DNA of 64,000 bases from Corynebacterium vitaeruminis DSM 20294 (GTDB lineage: Bacteria; Actinomycetota; Actinomycetes; Mycobacteriales; Mycobacteriaceae): contig NZ_CP004353.1 of NCBI RefSeq assembly GCF_000550805.1, forward strand, positions 186,001 to 250,000, read 5' to 3'. Each line of letters opens with the position of its first letter. The first letter of the stretch is position 1. The notes beneath the pieces were generated by a model, which made no database searches, was not told where the DNA came from, and worked only from the letters and a program-made list of their open reading frames with translations. Of the stretch, positions 1-7,247 are shown piece by piece. The position numbers were made by a program, and so were the translations under genes.

Positions 1-42
1 CTCGAGGTTTGGCGAGCAAACACAAGCGAAAGGAAGACACCA

Positions 43-219
43 ATGGAGAAGAAGATCGATCAGGTTATCAGGGCATTGAAGGAGGAGATCAGTCGCCTGG
101 ATCTCTCGATTCTCGATGAGATCGAAGATCAGACGGATCCTACCCGGATCGCGCTCTATTACGGACGGCAGCGCGCATATACGCATGCTCTTGAGCTTGT
201 GATGGAGGCGTCGCGATGA
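43..219 (+). CDS. Small phage early protein, unknown function
   Basis: A 58-residue open frame starting at ATG behind an AAGGAAG ribosome site. The protein is charged (start MEKKIDQVIRAL) and probably helical. Its stop overlaps the next start as ATGA, the translational coupling seen throughout this phage's early genes, which is the main reason for calling it real. I do not recognise the family. Confidence 0.6.
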   Translation: MEKKIDQVIRALKEEISRLDLSILDEIEDQTDPTRIALYYGRQRAYTHALELVMEASR

Positions 220-470
220 AGATCAAGCAGATTTCAGCACCGAGGCCGGCCACCGTCATGGGCGGGACGGTCGAGGAGTACCGGGTCGGCTATTTGAAAG
301 GGGACTTCGCGGTTGTCGTGTATCACCTGGGGCCGCAGAAGAAGCGCTCCTTCATGATCCACAACTGGCGGACGCGCCAGGAAGTCCGGGAAGGCCTGCT
401 TCTCTTCGAGAAGATCGCTGAGGGGATGAACGCCTACCTCGACGGGGATGACCGGAACGCGGTCGCGTAA
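216..470 (+). CDS. Small phage early protein, unknown function
   Basis: 84 residues, coupled to the upstream gene by an ATGA overlap. It has a basic, mixed alpha/beta character with no signal peptide, membrane segment or cysteine cluster. A 108-base gap containing a strong hairpin follows it, so it probably ends a short unit. No family recognised. Confidence 0.6.
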   Translation: MKIKQISAPRPATVMGGTVEEYRVGYLKGDFAVVVYHLGPQKKRSFMIHNWRTRQEVREGLLLFEKIAEGMNAYLDGDDRNAVA

Positions 471-510
471 GACTTTCGCTCCTGTGCTCGGGGAAGGTGC
501 AGGAGCTGTG

Positions 511-550
511 AAAAGAAAAAAGCGCCTAGACGGCGGCCACCGTCTAGGCG
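511..550 (-). terminator. Perfect 11-bp hairpin, terminator-like on the minus strand
   Basis: CGCCTAGACGG (523-533) and its exact complement (540-550) enclose a 6-base loop. The A-rich tract at 511-521 becomes a T-run after the stem on the minus strand, so the structure fits a Rho-independent terminator for leftward transcription. On the plus strand no T-run follows. It may instead be an RNA processing or protein-binding site in front of the HTH gene. Confidence 0.5.
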
Positions 551-578
551 GAGATCAAAAGAAAAGGTTCGATCTGAG

Positions 579-779
579 ATGAATACTACACCGAAGCTTC
601 CAGCTTTCATCAGAGTCGCTGAGTTCGCCCACGAGTCGGGCTTCTCGAAGAAGAAGACGATCAGCATGATCCTTTCCGGGGAGCTGCGGGCACGCAAGCT
701 CAAGCCGGGCGTGAGGAATAGCCCGTGGATGATCCCTGCCTCTGAGCTCACCCGGATTTATGAGGAGGTGGCAGCATGA
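579..779 (+). CDS. Small helix-turn-helix (excisionase/MerR-like) protein
   Basis: 66 residues. The pattern of an N-terminal helix, a short turn (SGFSKKKTISMIL) and a basic wing with a conserved Pro-Trp (SPWMIPASEL) is typical of the small MerR-like HTH proteins used by phages as excisionases or transcription factors. It directly follows the hairpin at 523-550. The last codons overlap the next gene as ATGA. A DNA-binding role is likely; whether it is an Xis or an early regulator cannot be decided, particularly as no integrase is in view. Confidence 0.65.
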   Translation: MNTTPKLPAFIRVAEFAHESGFSKKKTISMILSGELRARKLKPGVRNSPWMIPASELTRIYEEVAA

Positions 780-934
780 GCCGCCGCAACAACCACATCC
801 CGGAGATCATCGGCGTCCTCCTCGGCCTAGTCCTCGCCATCGGCCTGGTGTTCACGGGCAACGTCGAGCAGGTCTCGCCGGAGCAGGCGAGGATCCATGA
901 GATGCAGAGGAGCATTCAAAATGAGTTCGAGTAA
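776..934 (+). CDS. Single-pass membrane peptide
   Basis: 52 residues: a short basic N-terminus (MSRRNNH), one hydrophobic stretch at about residues 10-28 rich in Ile, Leu, Val and Gly, then a charged tail. It starts in an ATGA overlap with the HTH gene and overlaps the next gene start by 14 bases. The shape is that of an inner-membrane peptide with a cytoplasmic basic end. Function unknown; small phage membrane peptides can act in superinfection exclusion or host takeover, but nothing here shows that. Confidence 0.6.
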   Translation: MSRRNNHIPEIIGVLLGLVLAIGLVFTGNVEQVSPEQARIHEMQRSIQNEFE

Positions 935-1295
935 GCGCGACGAGCATATCCGCCTTTTCGACGCGACTGCCCGTGCTCTCGGGACAGCGGTCGGGGAGGC
1001 CTTCCAGCGCCGCGCCGCCGAGGTATTCGACTTCGATACGCGCCTGATCGCAAGCCAGCAGGCGGAGATCGCCAAGCTGCGCCAAGAAAAGCGCGCGCTC
1101 GAGGACATGCTCCGCCGCGACCGCGGCGACCACTCCGAGGCCGCCCGCCAGCTCGCCGACGCTCGCCGCATGACAAGCACCTACATCGACGCTGCACTCG
1201 AAGCGCTCATCGATGGGGAGCTGCGCCAGGCACGACGCAAGCTCCTCGCCATCAAGACCGGATTTTGCAAGGAAGGAAACGAAGAAGATGAATGA
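921..1295 (+). CDS. Coiled-coil phage protein, unknown function
   Basis: 124 residues from ATG 921, chosen over an upstream in-frame ATG at 897 because AGAGGAG (904-910) is correctly spaced for 921. The middle (about residues 45-80) has heptad-like Leu/Ala spacing with many Arg, Glu and Lys, suggesting a coiled coil and an oligomeric protein. It overlaps the next gene by 8 bases. No enzymatic motif seen. Confidence 0.6.
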   Translation: MSSSKRDEHIRLFDATARALGTAVGEAFQRRAAEVFDFDTRLIASQQAEIAKLRQEKRALEDMLRRDRGDHSEAARQLADARRMTSTYIDAALEALIDGELRQARRKLLAIKTGFCKEGNEEDE

Positions 1296-1575
1296 CAACC
1301 AGCTGAATTACTGCAGGGTAGAAGGCGAAGAAGGCCTCATGTCCATTCAGCCGATCGACCAGCTCAAAACCGAGCACTCAAACATGGCGCTTTCCGACCT
1401 CCTCGAGGATCTCCTCAACGGCATCGACAGGCTCCTGGTCGACGAAGGCATCTGGTTCGGACTGACCCAATCAGCCGCATCACAGATGAAGCTCGCCATG
1501 AGCGGCATCATCGGCGCCTTCTGGAAAGACGCAGTCGAGACCGCACTCACCTGCCAGGAGAGGACACGACGATGA
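1288..1575 (+). CDS. Hypothetical phage protein
   Basis: 95 residues from ATG 1288. The reading frame is open further upstream, but ATG 1288 follows a GAAGGAAAC stretch and overlaps the previous stop by a few bases, as in the rest of this gene array. Acidic N-terminal half, helical C-terminal half. No recognised domain. Confidence 0.55.
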   Translation: MNDNQLNYCRVEGEEGLMSIQPIDQLKTEHSNMALSDLLEDLLNGIDRLLVDEGIWFGLTQSAASQMKLAMSGIIGAFWKDAVETALTCQERTRR

Positions 1576-1880
1576 TCATCAGACGCCAGTACCGCGGCCA
1601 CCTCACATCACTGGCCATCGACCACCAGACCACCATGATCTCCATCGGAGACCTCGCCTCCCCAAACCTCGTCCCCCAATTCCACTACACGGAGAAGATG
1701 CACCGCCGCCCGCGCATCACGCGCGCCGGGGAGCAGTTCGTGAGTCTCCCGGTGTTGAGGGCGTGGATTCAGGATCTTGTCGAGCGGGATCGCACCGAGC
1801 AGGCGAAGGCGATGCAGCAGGTTTGCGAGTGGGCAGAAAGGACGGCGGAGAATGTACAGCTCCAGCGAGTCTCTGCGTGA
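1572..1880 (+). CDS. Hypothetical phage protein
   Basis: 102 residues, coupled to the gene before it by ATGA. The start (MIIRRQYRGHLTSLAIDHQTT) suggests a beta hairpin; the C-terminal third is helical and charged. No motif recognised. Confidence 0.55.
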   Translation: MIIRRQYRGHLTSLAIDHQTTMISIGDLASPNLVPQFHYTEKMHRRPRITRAGEQFVSLPVLRAWIQDLVERDRTEQAKAMQQVCEWAERTAENVQLQRVSA

Positions 1881-2001
1881 GCATGAGAGCTATGAGGACA
1901 TCAACGTCCTGGGCATGATCGGCCTCGCCTTGTTCGCGATCGCCATTTTCTTCGCCTTGATCCAGATCAGCGTCTTGGCTGGAGTGGGGGCATCGCTATG
2001 A
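1852..2001 (+). CDS. Single-pass membrane peptide
   Basis: 49 residues from ATG 1852, which has GGCGGAG just upstream. An acidic N-terminal segment precedes one strongly hydrophobic span of about 25 residues (GMIGLALFAIAIFFALIQIS). It overlaps the upstream gene by 29 bases and the downstream one by ATGA. The second small membrane peptide of the early region; function unknown. Confidence 0.6.
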   Translation: MYSSSESLREHESYEDINVLGMIGLALFAIAIFFALIQISVLAGVGASL

Positions 2002-2372
2002 AAACCGGGGCAAATCAGCTGCTTGCCGAGCGCAAGTGCCCGTTCTGCGAGCGTCTCGCGCGCACCGGCGTCTGCCAGCAGTGCAACGTGTATCTTCCAT
2101 GGCCGGATGGTCAGCTGCGTGCGCTCGAGGCCTTGAGCCTGCGCCTTGCGCCGGCCGCGAAGGACGTCGTGGTGCAGACGACGACGCAGAGCGTGTACAT
2201 GACCATTGACCAGGCGGAGGTGCTCGCGAATCAGCTTCTCTCATTGCTCACGATCGCGCGGGAAACGGATTTCCGACCGGAGACACCGTACGGCGGCGCT
2301 GGGCCGCTGCCGCAATTCCTTTCGCCGTCGGAGGAGGTGTATCGCGGTGAAGCGCAGGAAAGCGTTTTGTAA
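1998..2372 (+). CDS. Zinc-ribbon phage protein
   Basis: 124 residues. Two CxxC pairs near the N-terminus (CPFC and CQQC, about residues 14-32) form a likely zinc ribbon. The remainder has no clear catalytic motif. ATGA coupling upstream and a 26-base overlap with the next gene place it in the same transcription unit. Probably nucleic-acid or protein binding; not further assignable. Confidence 0.6.
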   Translation: MKTGANQLLAERKCPFCERLARTGVCQQCNVYLPWPDGQLRALEALSLRLAPAAKDVVVQTTTQSVYMTIDQAEVLANQLLSLLTIARETDFRPETPYGGAGPLPQFLSPSEEVYRGEAQESVL

Positions 2373-2640
2373 GCGCTGCGGAGATCCAATCCAGTGGGTG
2401 CCGCTGGCTGGCGGGCCGTCGATGGTTCCGCTGATGGATTCCCCGGATCCAGCAGGGAATTGGGAGATCATCGGCGGCGTTGCCCACCGGATCCCGCCGC
2501 ACGTGGCCGAGGCCGTCATCCACGAGGGAGGCCTGCTTTTCAAGCAGCATCCGATGGACTGCGCGACGAAGGGCGTGCCATGCCCGGATCACCTGCGGGA
2601 AAAGCTCGGCTTGAAGCCGCGGGGTGAGCGTGGGGCCTGA
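2347..2640 (+). CDS. Cysteine-containing phage protein, unknown function
   Basis: 97 residues from GTG 2347, chosen because GGAGGTG (2332-2338) is well placed. The frame upstream translates into an arginine-rich sequence typical of a shadow reading. A CKRC pair at residues 8-11 and later cysteines plus a histidine (QHPMDC, PCPDH) suggest metal binding. No known family recognised. Confidence 0.6.
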   Translation: MKRRKAFCKRCGDPIQWVPLAGGPSMVPLMDSPDPAGNWEIIGGVAHRIPPHVAEAVIHEGGLLFKQHPMDCATKGVPCPDHLREKLGLKPRGERGA

Positions 2641-2884
2641 CGAGTGGTGGGCTGGCCTGCCGCCCAGGCGCCGCGAGCAGATTTATCACTGGATCCAGGG
2701 CCGCGAGGCCCATGTCCCGGAGGTACCGGGGCAGCTAGAAATTTTTGGAGAGGATGAAGGAAATGAGCGCATTGCGAGCGCCACGGTCGATGCCGCAGAC
2801 GTCGAAGATCATCGTGTACCAGGAGGAATTCGTGCACGCTTTGAAAGCTGCGGGGAAGGTGTCCAAGAACGAATCCCCCTATGA
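2624..2884 (+). CDS. Possible small phage protein overlapping its neighbour
   Basis: Up to 86 residues from GTG 2624 (or GTG 2630). The first 45 residues (EWWAGLPPRRREQIYHWI...) look like real protein: aromatic-rich with a charged helix. The last 40 overlap the following gene by 122 bases in another frame and may be of lesser constraint. Such a long overlap is unusual even for this compact phage, so the call is tentative. Confidence 0.45.
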   Translation: MSVGPDEWWAGLPPRRREQIYHWIQGREAHVPEVPGQLEIFGEDEGNERIASATVDAADVEDHRVPGGIRARFESCGEGVQERIPL

Positions 2885-3563
2885 CGTCGTACAGATCCGG
2901 TGGGATGCGGAGGCTGAGACCCTGCAGGTCTGCGCGGTCAACGCGAAGGCAACGTTCGTCGCGTACATGTCGGTCGAAATGGGCGACGTCCTTGATCGCG
3001 ATCAAGTCTTTGAGATCGAGAAGCGCCGAATCGCGGGAATCGCAGCTATGCGCTTCCCAAAGGCGAAGGATGAGGAGCCGCTCTTGGGCTTGATCGTCGC
3101 GGAGTCCTGGATTGAGATCACCGACGAGTCGGGGCTCGGTATCGGCGTTCATAAGCTGCGGATTCCGCGCTCGTCGGAGATCGCGCTACCAGGGGATCCG
3201 AGCCGCACAATCCAGGACGCGGCGGCCTCATCAAACCTAGAGTCGTGGGCTGTAAAGCCGTATCCTGACCAGTTGGGCCTCATCTCTGCGGTAGCAAAGG
3301 AGATCGGCGGCCGCGTGCGACTGCAGCAGCTCGCCCCTCCGAAGAACGCCGAGACGAACCCGAACCGTCTTCTCGCGTCGTCCGTCTCGTGGTCGATGAC
3401 CGTAACGGCGCTTCCATCCGGTGATGAGGAAGACGATTCGCCAACGATCACCGTTGTGGATCAAGGCGACCTCGGCTTCGACGACGATCGAGACCAGGGC
3501 GAGGAGGCCACCACTCCAACAACGAGGATCGTCTCCGCCGAGCCGCCGGACGGTGCTGCATGA
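2763..3563 (+). CDS. Phage protein, possibly sliding-clamp-like
   Basis: 266 residues from ATG 2763; GGAGAGG (2747-2753) is spaced correctly for this start rather than ATG 2754 or TTG 2745. The pattern of alternating strands and helices, with an N-terminal segment EEFVHALKAAGKV and a later IEITDES...IPRSSE, recalls beta-clamp or PCNA-like processivity factors, but this rests on pattern impression only. The last 50 residues are acidic and low complexity, probably a disordered tail. Coupled to the WhiB-like gene by ATGA. Confidence 0.55.
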   Translation: MSALRAPRSMPQTSKIIVYQEEFVHALKAAGKVSKNESPYDVVQIRWDAEAETLQVCAVNAKATFVAYMSVEMGDVLDRDQVFEIEKRRIAGIAAMRFPKAKDEEPLLGLIVAESWIEITDESGLGIGVHKLRIPRSSEIALPGDPSRTIQDAAASSNLESWAVKPYPDQLGLISAVAKEIGGRVRLQQLAPPKNAETNPNRLLASSVSWSMTVTALPSGDEEDDSPTITVVDQGDLGFDDDRDQGEEATTPTTRIVSAEPPDGAA

Positions 3564-3988
3564 TCGGCGACAAAATCGGCATTTGCCACGGCGCCACGGG
3601 CGACGAGAACGTCTGGTCGCATGCGCAATCGAAGCTGGATCCGGAGGTCAGAGAGCAGCGCTGGCAGGAAGCCAGACTACTCTGCGTGCAGTGCCCAGTC
3701 CTCGATGCCTGCGAGGCTTACGTCTCTGACCTAGAGGAGCAGGGGATCTACATCGACGGCGTCGTCGCCGGACGCTTCTCTGACGTCGACGCTGCGCACG
3801 TCATCAACGACTACCGCCAGGATCGCTGCTGTGGCTGCGGCCAACGCATGCTGCCGCGGCGCCGCCGCGGATCCTCAGACTTAGCGAAGCACGAGGGGAT
3901 CGAGCGAGTCCACGTCGGTGAGGGGCTCTGCGATCAGTGCTGGCCAATCATGAGTAGGAAGGCCCGCGGACATGGGCAAGCAGCCTGA
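3560..3988 (+). CDS. WhiB-family iron-sulfur regulator (phage-encoded)
   Basis: 142 residues. The WhiB cysteine pattern is present: C9, then C42-x2-C45-x5-C51, expected to bind a 4Fe-4S cluster and the sigma factor's region 4. The usual GxWGG turn is replaced by GVVAGRFSD (67-75). WhiB proteins are actinobacterial transcription factors and are common in their phages, where some act as dominant-negative copies of host WhiB proteins. Unusually, a second cysteine group follows (C90, C91, C93, C124, C127), which could bind zinc. It overlaps the next gene by 17 bases. Confidence 0.8.
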   Translation: MIGDKIGICHGATGDENVWSHAQSKLDPEVREQRWQEARLLCVQCPVLDACEAYVSDLEEQGIYIDGVVAGRFSDVDAAHVINDYRQDRCCGCGQRMLPRRRRGSSDLAKHEGIERVHVGEGLCDQCWPIMSRKARGHGQAA

Positions 3989-4547
3989 GCTACCTCGCCC
4001 AAGTGTCGGAGATCTCCTCCGCCATCGCACGGATGGAAGACTCGCCGAGGTCGTCAGAGAAGACGCCGACGGGATCGACCTCACAATCGTGGAGCCAGCA
4101 GATGAGGACAGCACCAGCGGCATCTTCGCGCCGACGTGGCACAAGAGCTGGGAGCCGATCGAGGTTCACGCCTCGATTGACGCCCTGGATCTCGGAGCCT
4201 GGATCGGCTTCAAAGTCTGGTCAAACGGCCAGGGCCACTCCCACAAGGACTACGGCTATCACGAGCTCCTCGACGTCTGGATCGAAGAGGACAAGTACGG
4301 CTACGAGCACGTCATCGGCACCATCCAGATGCACCAGGGGCAAGCACGCCACGAGTTCCCGAAAGGCGCATTCCTCATGGGAGTGCCAATCGACGAGGTC
4401 GAGGTCAACGACCTAGGAGGCGGGTACATCATCTACGACATACGAGGCCGGCCGAGGAAGAACCTCGAAAAGCGGGCAAAGAAACTCCCCGCATTCCCCA
4501 CCGTAAAGAAAGGGGAGCAGGAATGGTACGCACTATTCGCGGTCTAA
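3972..4547 (+). CDS. Hypothetical phage protein
   Basis: 191 residues, largely beta with many aromatic residues and a glycine turn (DLGGGYIIYD). No membrane segment, cysteine cluster or catalytic motif. It lies between the WhiB-like gene (17-base overlap) and the HNH protein. I do not recognise it. Confidence 0.6.
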   Translation: MGKQPELPRPSVGDLLRHRTDGRLAEVVREDADGIDLTIVEPADEDSTSGIFAPTWHKSWEPIEVHASIDALDLGAWIGFKVWSNGQGHSHKDYGYHELLDVWIEEDKYGYEHVIGTIQMHQGQARHEFPKGAFLMGVPIDEVEVNDLGGGYIIYDIRGRPRKNLEKRAKKLPAFPTVKKGEQEWYALFAV

Positions 4548-4572
4548 AACACTCAGGTAAGGAGCAAGGACA

Positions 4573-5736
4573 ATGGCTTGGACGAGAACGGGCGACAACA
4601 TCGTCACCCACCCGCTCATGTCGCGCCTGCTCACCGCCTGCGACTTCGACCACTCCCTCAAAAACGAGGCCTACGGCGTCCTCAGCCTCGCCGCGACCGT
4701 CGCCGGAGCACACCTGACGGACTACATCGTCGAATACGGCCTCATCGCCCAGCTCGCGCCGGGCCGCGAGAAGACGGTTATCGACGTATTAGTAGCCGCG
4801 GGAATGCTTTTCCGTGATGATGCCGACGGGCGCCAGGTACTCCGCATCGTCGATGATCCGGAGCTGATCCATAATCGCTCGCGCGAGGAGGTCGAGATCG
4901 ACCGTAGGCGCGCCTCTGACAAGCGGAACCCCGAGCTTTACCCTGCTGTCCGGTACCGCGACGGCGACGTATGCCGCTGGTGCGGCCGCACGGTCAGCTG
5001 GGTTGATCGGAAAAGCTGGCGCTCTGCAACGATTGATTCACTGACCGCCCACAAAGACTCGACCGTCGACACGCTGGTCGTGGCCTGCAAGCACTGCAAT
5101 TCCAAGCGCGGAGCTGGCGAGGAGCTGGAACTTCGCCCTGCGCCTTCGAGAGAGGACATTTTCTACACAAAGCATTCCATCGAGTACATCAATCGCTCGT
5201 CCTGGGCGAAAGAGCAAGGAATCCACATCGAGCCTAGACAGACCGAGCTTGACCTCGGGGATCGTGGGGCCGTGGCAGCGCCGTCGAGGCAGCAGCAGGT
5301 GGAGACGGGAGCAGCGCCTGAGATGGCAGCAGCGTCGTCACATCGAGCAGCGCCGGACGTTGAAGCGCCGGGCAACGACGATCCCCTGGAGGACGCTCCT
5401 GACTGGGTGAGAGAATCCCTTGCCGATCTTTCAGATCGTGGGGCCGTGGCAGCGCCGTCGAGGCAGCAGGTGGAGACGGGAGCAGCGCCTGAGATGGCAG
5501 CAGCGTCGTCGCATCGAGCAGCGCCGGATGTTGAAGCGCCGGGCAACGACGATCACGTTTATAACGAAACGGTAAAACCTAGTACGGATCTAGGTCGAAT
5601 CACAGATCGGAGGGGTGACGGATCTAGATTCGTCGGGTCGGGACGGGACGGGAATGGTCTTGTCGGGAATGGCCGGGACGAGTCTGTAAAGCGTCGTCGC
5701 AGGCGGCGTGGTCGAAGAAGCGGGAAGAAGGGGTAG
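4573..5736 (+). CDS. HNH-type zinc protein with winged-helix-like N-terminus
   Basis: 387 residues behind AAGGAG. Residues 1-95 look like a winged-helix DNA-binding module. Residues 130-180 carry an HNH-like zinc centre: C134-x2-C137, H160, C172-x2-C175 with CNSKRG, although the usual DH of the motif reads as AH here, so catalysis is uncertain. Residues 230-327 hold two copies of a 40-residue Ala/Pro-rich linker, and the tail is Arg/Lys-rich. Its place in the early region suggests replication initiation, recombination or DNA processing. An inactive zinc-binding relative is the main alternative. Confidence 0.65.
   Translation: MAWTRTGDNIVTHPLMSRLLTACDFDHSLKNEAYGVLSLAATVAGAHLTDYIVEYGLIAQLAPGREKTVIDVLVAAGMLFRDDADGRQVLRIVDDPELIHNRSREEVEIDRRRASDKRNPELYPAVRYRDGDVCRWCGRTVSWVDRKSWRSATIDSLTAHKDSTVDTLVVACKHCNSKRGAGEELELRPAPSREDIFYTKHSIEYINRSSWAKEQGIHIEPRQTELDLGDRGAVAAPSRQQQVETGAAPEMAAASSHRAAPDVEAPGNDDPLEDAPDWVRESLADLSDRGAVAAPSRQQVETGAAPEMAAASSHRAAPDVEAPGNDDHVYNETVKPSTDLGRITDRRGDGSRFVGSGRDGNGLVGNGRDESVKRRRRRRGRRSGKKG
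5260..5554 (+). repeat. Imperfect direct repeat inside the HNH gene
   Basis: Copy one is 5260-5383 (124 bases) and copy two 5434-5554 (121 bases). They differ by one CAG codon and a few silent changes, keep the reading frame, and are separated by 50 bases. Each encodes a linker beginning DRGAVAAPSRQQ and ending DVEAPGNDD. This looks like a recent in-frame duplication. Confidence 0.9.
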
Positions 5737-5738
5737 TC

Positions 5739-6353
5739 ATGGATGATTTCTTGTTGCATTCTTTGGGGAAGTCTCTTCGTAGCCTTGAGCTTTGTGGGGA
5801 TTCTCTTGATGAGCTGCTTTTGCCGCGTTCTGCTCCTGGAGCTGATGGCGCGGGGGTTGCTCCGTCACAGATGGGTTCGCGTCCTCCGTTGTCGATCCCA
5901 ATCGTTGATCTCAAGGTAGAGACTGAGCGTGTGCTCTGCTTTTGGTCTGGGCTTTTGGCGCAGACGTTGGGGGTGCGCTGTGTGGAATCGCGGGCGGTGG
6001 CCGCGCGCGCGGAGTTTCTTTCTCATTGGCTTCTGGAACTAGAGCAGATGCCGTGGGCGGAGCGCTGCGCTTCGGAGGTGATAGCCCAGTCGCGGTTGGT
6101 CGTGGCCACGGTGGAGGATGCGGGCAGTGAGCCGGTTCGTGAGCCGATTGAGCTTGGCTCGGTGAGAGAAGTCGTTTCATGGGCACGGCTGCTTGGGTAT
6201 CGGGTCTCGGTGAGGTCGGCGTATCGGTGGATCTCCGAGGGGAGGCTCGCATCCATCGGAGAGGAGGGCGCTGCCGCAGTGATTAGGCTGGACGATCTGC
6301 TCGAATGCTGCGGGAGACTTGGGAAGATAGACGTGGCACAGCGGGTTTGCTAG
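5739..6353 (+). CDS. Phage protein with C-terminal HTH-like domain
   Basis: 204 residues starting two bases after the HNH gene stop. The last 60 residues (SVREVVSWARLLGYRVSVRSAYRWI, then a short wing) resemble a helix-turn-helix or MerR-like fold; the N-terminal part has no recognised motif. It is the last gene before a strong terminator, where siphophages often keep a late-gene regulator. That role is inference from position. Confidence 0.55.
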   Translation: MDDFLLHSLGKSLRSLELCGDSLDELLLPRSAPGADGAGVAPSQMGSRPPLSIPIVDLKVETERVLCFWSGLLAQTLGVRCVESRAVAARAEFLSHWLLELEQMPWAERCASEVIAQSRLVVATVEDAGSEPVREPIELGSVREVVSWARLLGYRVSVRSAYRWISEGRLASIGEEGAAAVIRLDDLLECCGRLGKIDVAQRVC

Positions 6354-6375
6354 GCTGACGCACGAGGGAATTGGG

Positions 6376-6405
6376 GCTCAGACGCATGCAGCGTCTGGGC
6401 CTTTT
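6376..6405 (+). terminator. Rho-independent terminator closing the early genes
   Basis: GGCTCAGACGC pairs with GCGTCTGGGCC (one G.U) around a 5-base loop and is followed by CTTTT. It lies between the last early gene and the packaging genes and overlaps the region just upstream of the next ribosome site. Confidence 0.8.
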
Positions 6406-6429
6406 CGCATGCCGAGGGGAGGTGCAGGC

Positions 6430-6663
6430 GTGGACACAACGCCGGGTGATCTTCGGGGTGAGAAGTTGAAGCTCTACTGGACGAAGGGCGAGGGGCTCGC
6501 TCGCTGGGCTGAGTCGCCGCATCCATGGACGACGCTGCGCGACTTGCTGTCGAAGCACATGTCACCGGCCCAGGCGGCGGGGCTCGCATCGGAGTACTTC
6601 CACTCGGTCTTTGGGATCTGGCCGGGCGAGCGCAAGGGCAAGAACCCAGTAGGAAAGGGGTGA
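6430..6663 (+). CDS. Conserved small actinophage packaging-region protein
   Basis: 77 residues from GTG 6430, preferred to ATG 6409 because GAGGGGAGG (6414-6422) is correctly spaced and the ATG falls next to the terminator. The sequence (LKLYWTKGEGLARWA, GIWPGERKGKNPVG) matches my recollection of a small conserved protein found upstream of HNH and terminase genes in many actinophages, of unknown role. Confidence 0.65.
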   Translation: MDTTPGDLRGEKLKLYWTKGEGLARWAESPHPWTTLRDLLSKHMSPAQAAGLASEYFHSVFGIWPGERKGKNPVGKG

Positions 6664-6669
6664 GCGGGC

Positions 6670-6975
6670 ATGGCTTGGAGCAACGGCAGCAGCCGAACAT
6701 CCTCAAAGCACTGGCAGGCGCTGCGCGCATCGGCGAAGAAACAGTTGGGCTACTACTGCTGCGCGGTGTGCGGAATAACTCCAGCGGGCGGCGCGCGCCT
6801 GGAGCTCGACCACATCATTCCAGTCGCGGAGGGAGGATCGGACGAGATGGCCAATCTTCAATGGCTCTGTGCTCGACATCATGCGATCAAGACGCGGGCC
6901 GAGTCGAGACGGGGAGCGCAGCGGCGTGCCGCACGTCGGAGGCTGCCGCAGCGACCCCACCCGGGGCTCAGATGA
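6670..6975 (+). CDS. HNH endonuclease (packaging)
   Basis: 101 residues. The complete HNH motif is visible: CAVC, then ELDHIIPVAEGG, an Asn (ANLQWLC) and CARHH. HNH proteins encoded beside the terminase in HK97-like phages act with TerL to cut concatemers at cos ends. The C-terminal 25 residues are Arg-rich. It lies between the small conserved protein and the candidate cos region, as expected. Confidence 0.85.
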   Translation: MAWSNGSSRTSSKHWQALRASAKKQLGYYCCAVCGITPAGGARLELDHIIPVAEGGSDEMANLQWLCARHHAIKTRAESRRGAQRRAARRRLPQRPHPGLR

Positions 6976-7240
6976 CGGCGACCGGGTACCGCAGGGGTGG
7001 GGGGTACCCCACGATCGACGCTTTCCCACCACGGCACCCATAGGGCCTCAAAGACTGTACGGGTTTCAGGTTTTTGCAGGTCAGAATATGTTTTGCTGAG
7101 TGGGGCGGCATTGGATAGGCCGGTGACCTGCAGGAATGCGGGACGGCGCAAGGGCCTCTAAGGGGCAAGCAGGAAAGTGGGATATAAAATGGGGAATTAG
7201 CGCAGGTAATAGGCACTAACCCATAACACATTTGATAGAC
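6976..7240. other. Non-coding region, candidate cos site
   Basis: About 270 bases without a convincing gene. It holds GTGGGG/CCCCAC (6997-7012) around GGTA, and GCAGGTCA (7076-7083) facing TGACCTGC (7124-7131). Cos sites of HNH-encoding siphophages usually lie between the HNH gene and the terminase, so this is the best candidate in the window. The cut position cannot be read from sequence alone. Confidence 0.4.
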
Positions 7241-7241
7241 T
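7236..7241 (+). promoter_or_regulatory. Putative leaderless promoter (-10 TAGACT)
   Basis: TAGACT fits the actinobacterial TANNNT -10 consensus. Its last base is 7 positions before the ATG at 7248, so transcription would start at or beside the start codon. No Shine-Dalgarno sequence precedes that ATG, in contrast with its neighbours, which supports leaderless translation. Confidence 0.5.
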
Positions 7242-7247
7242 GTGGGC

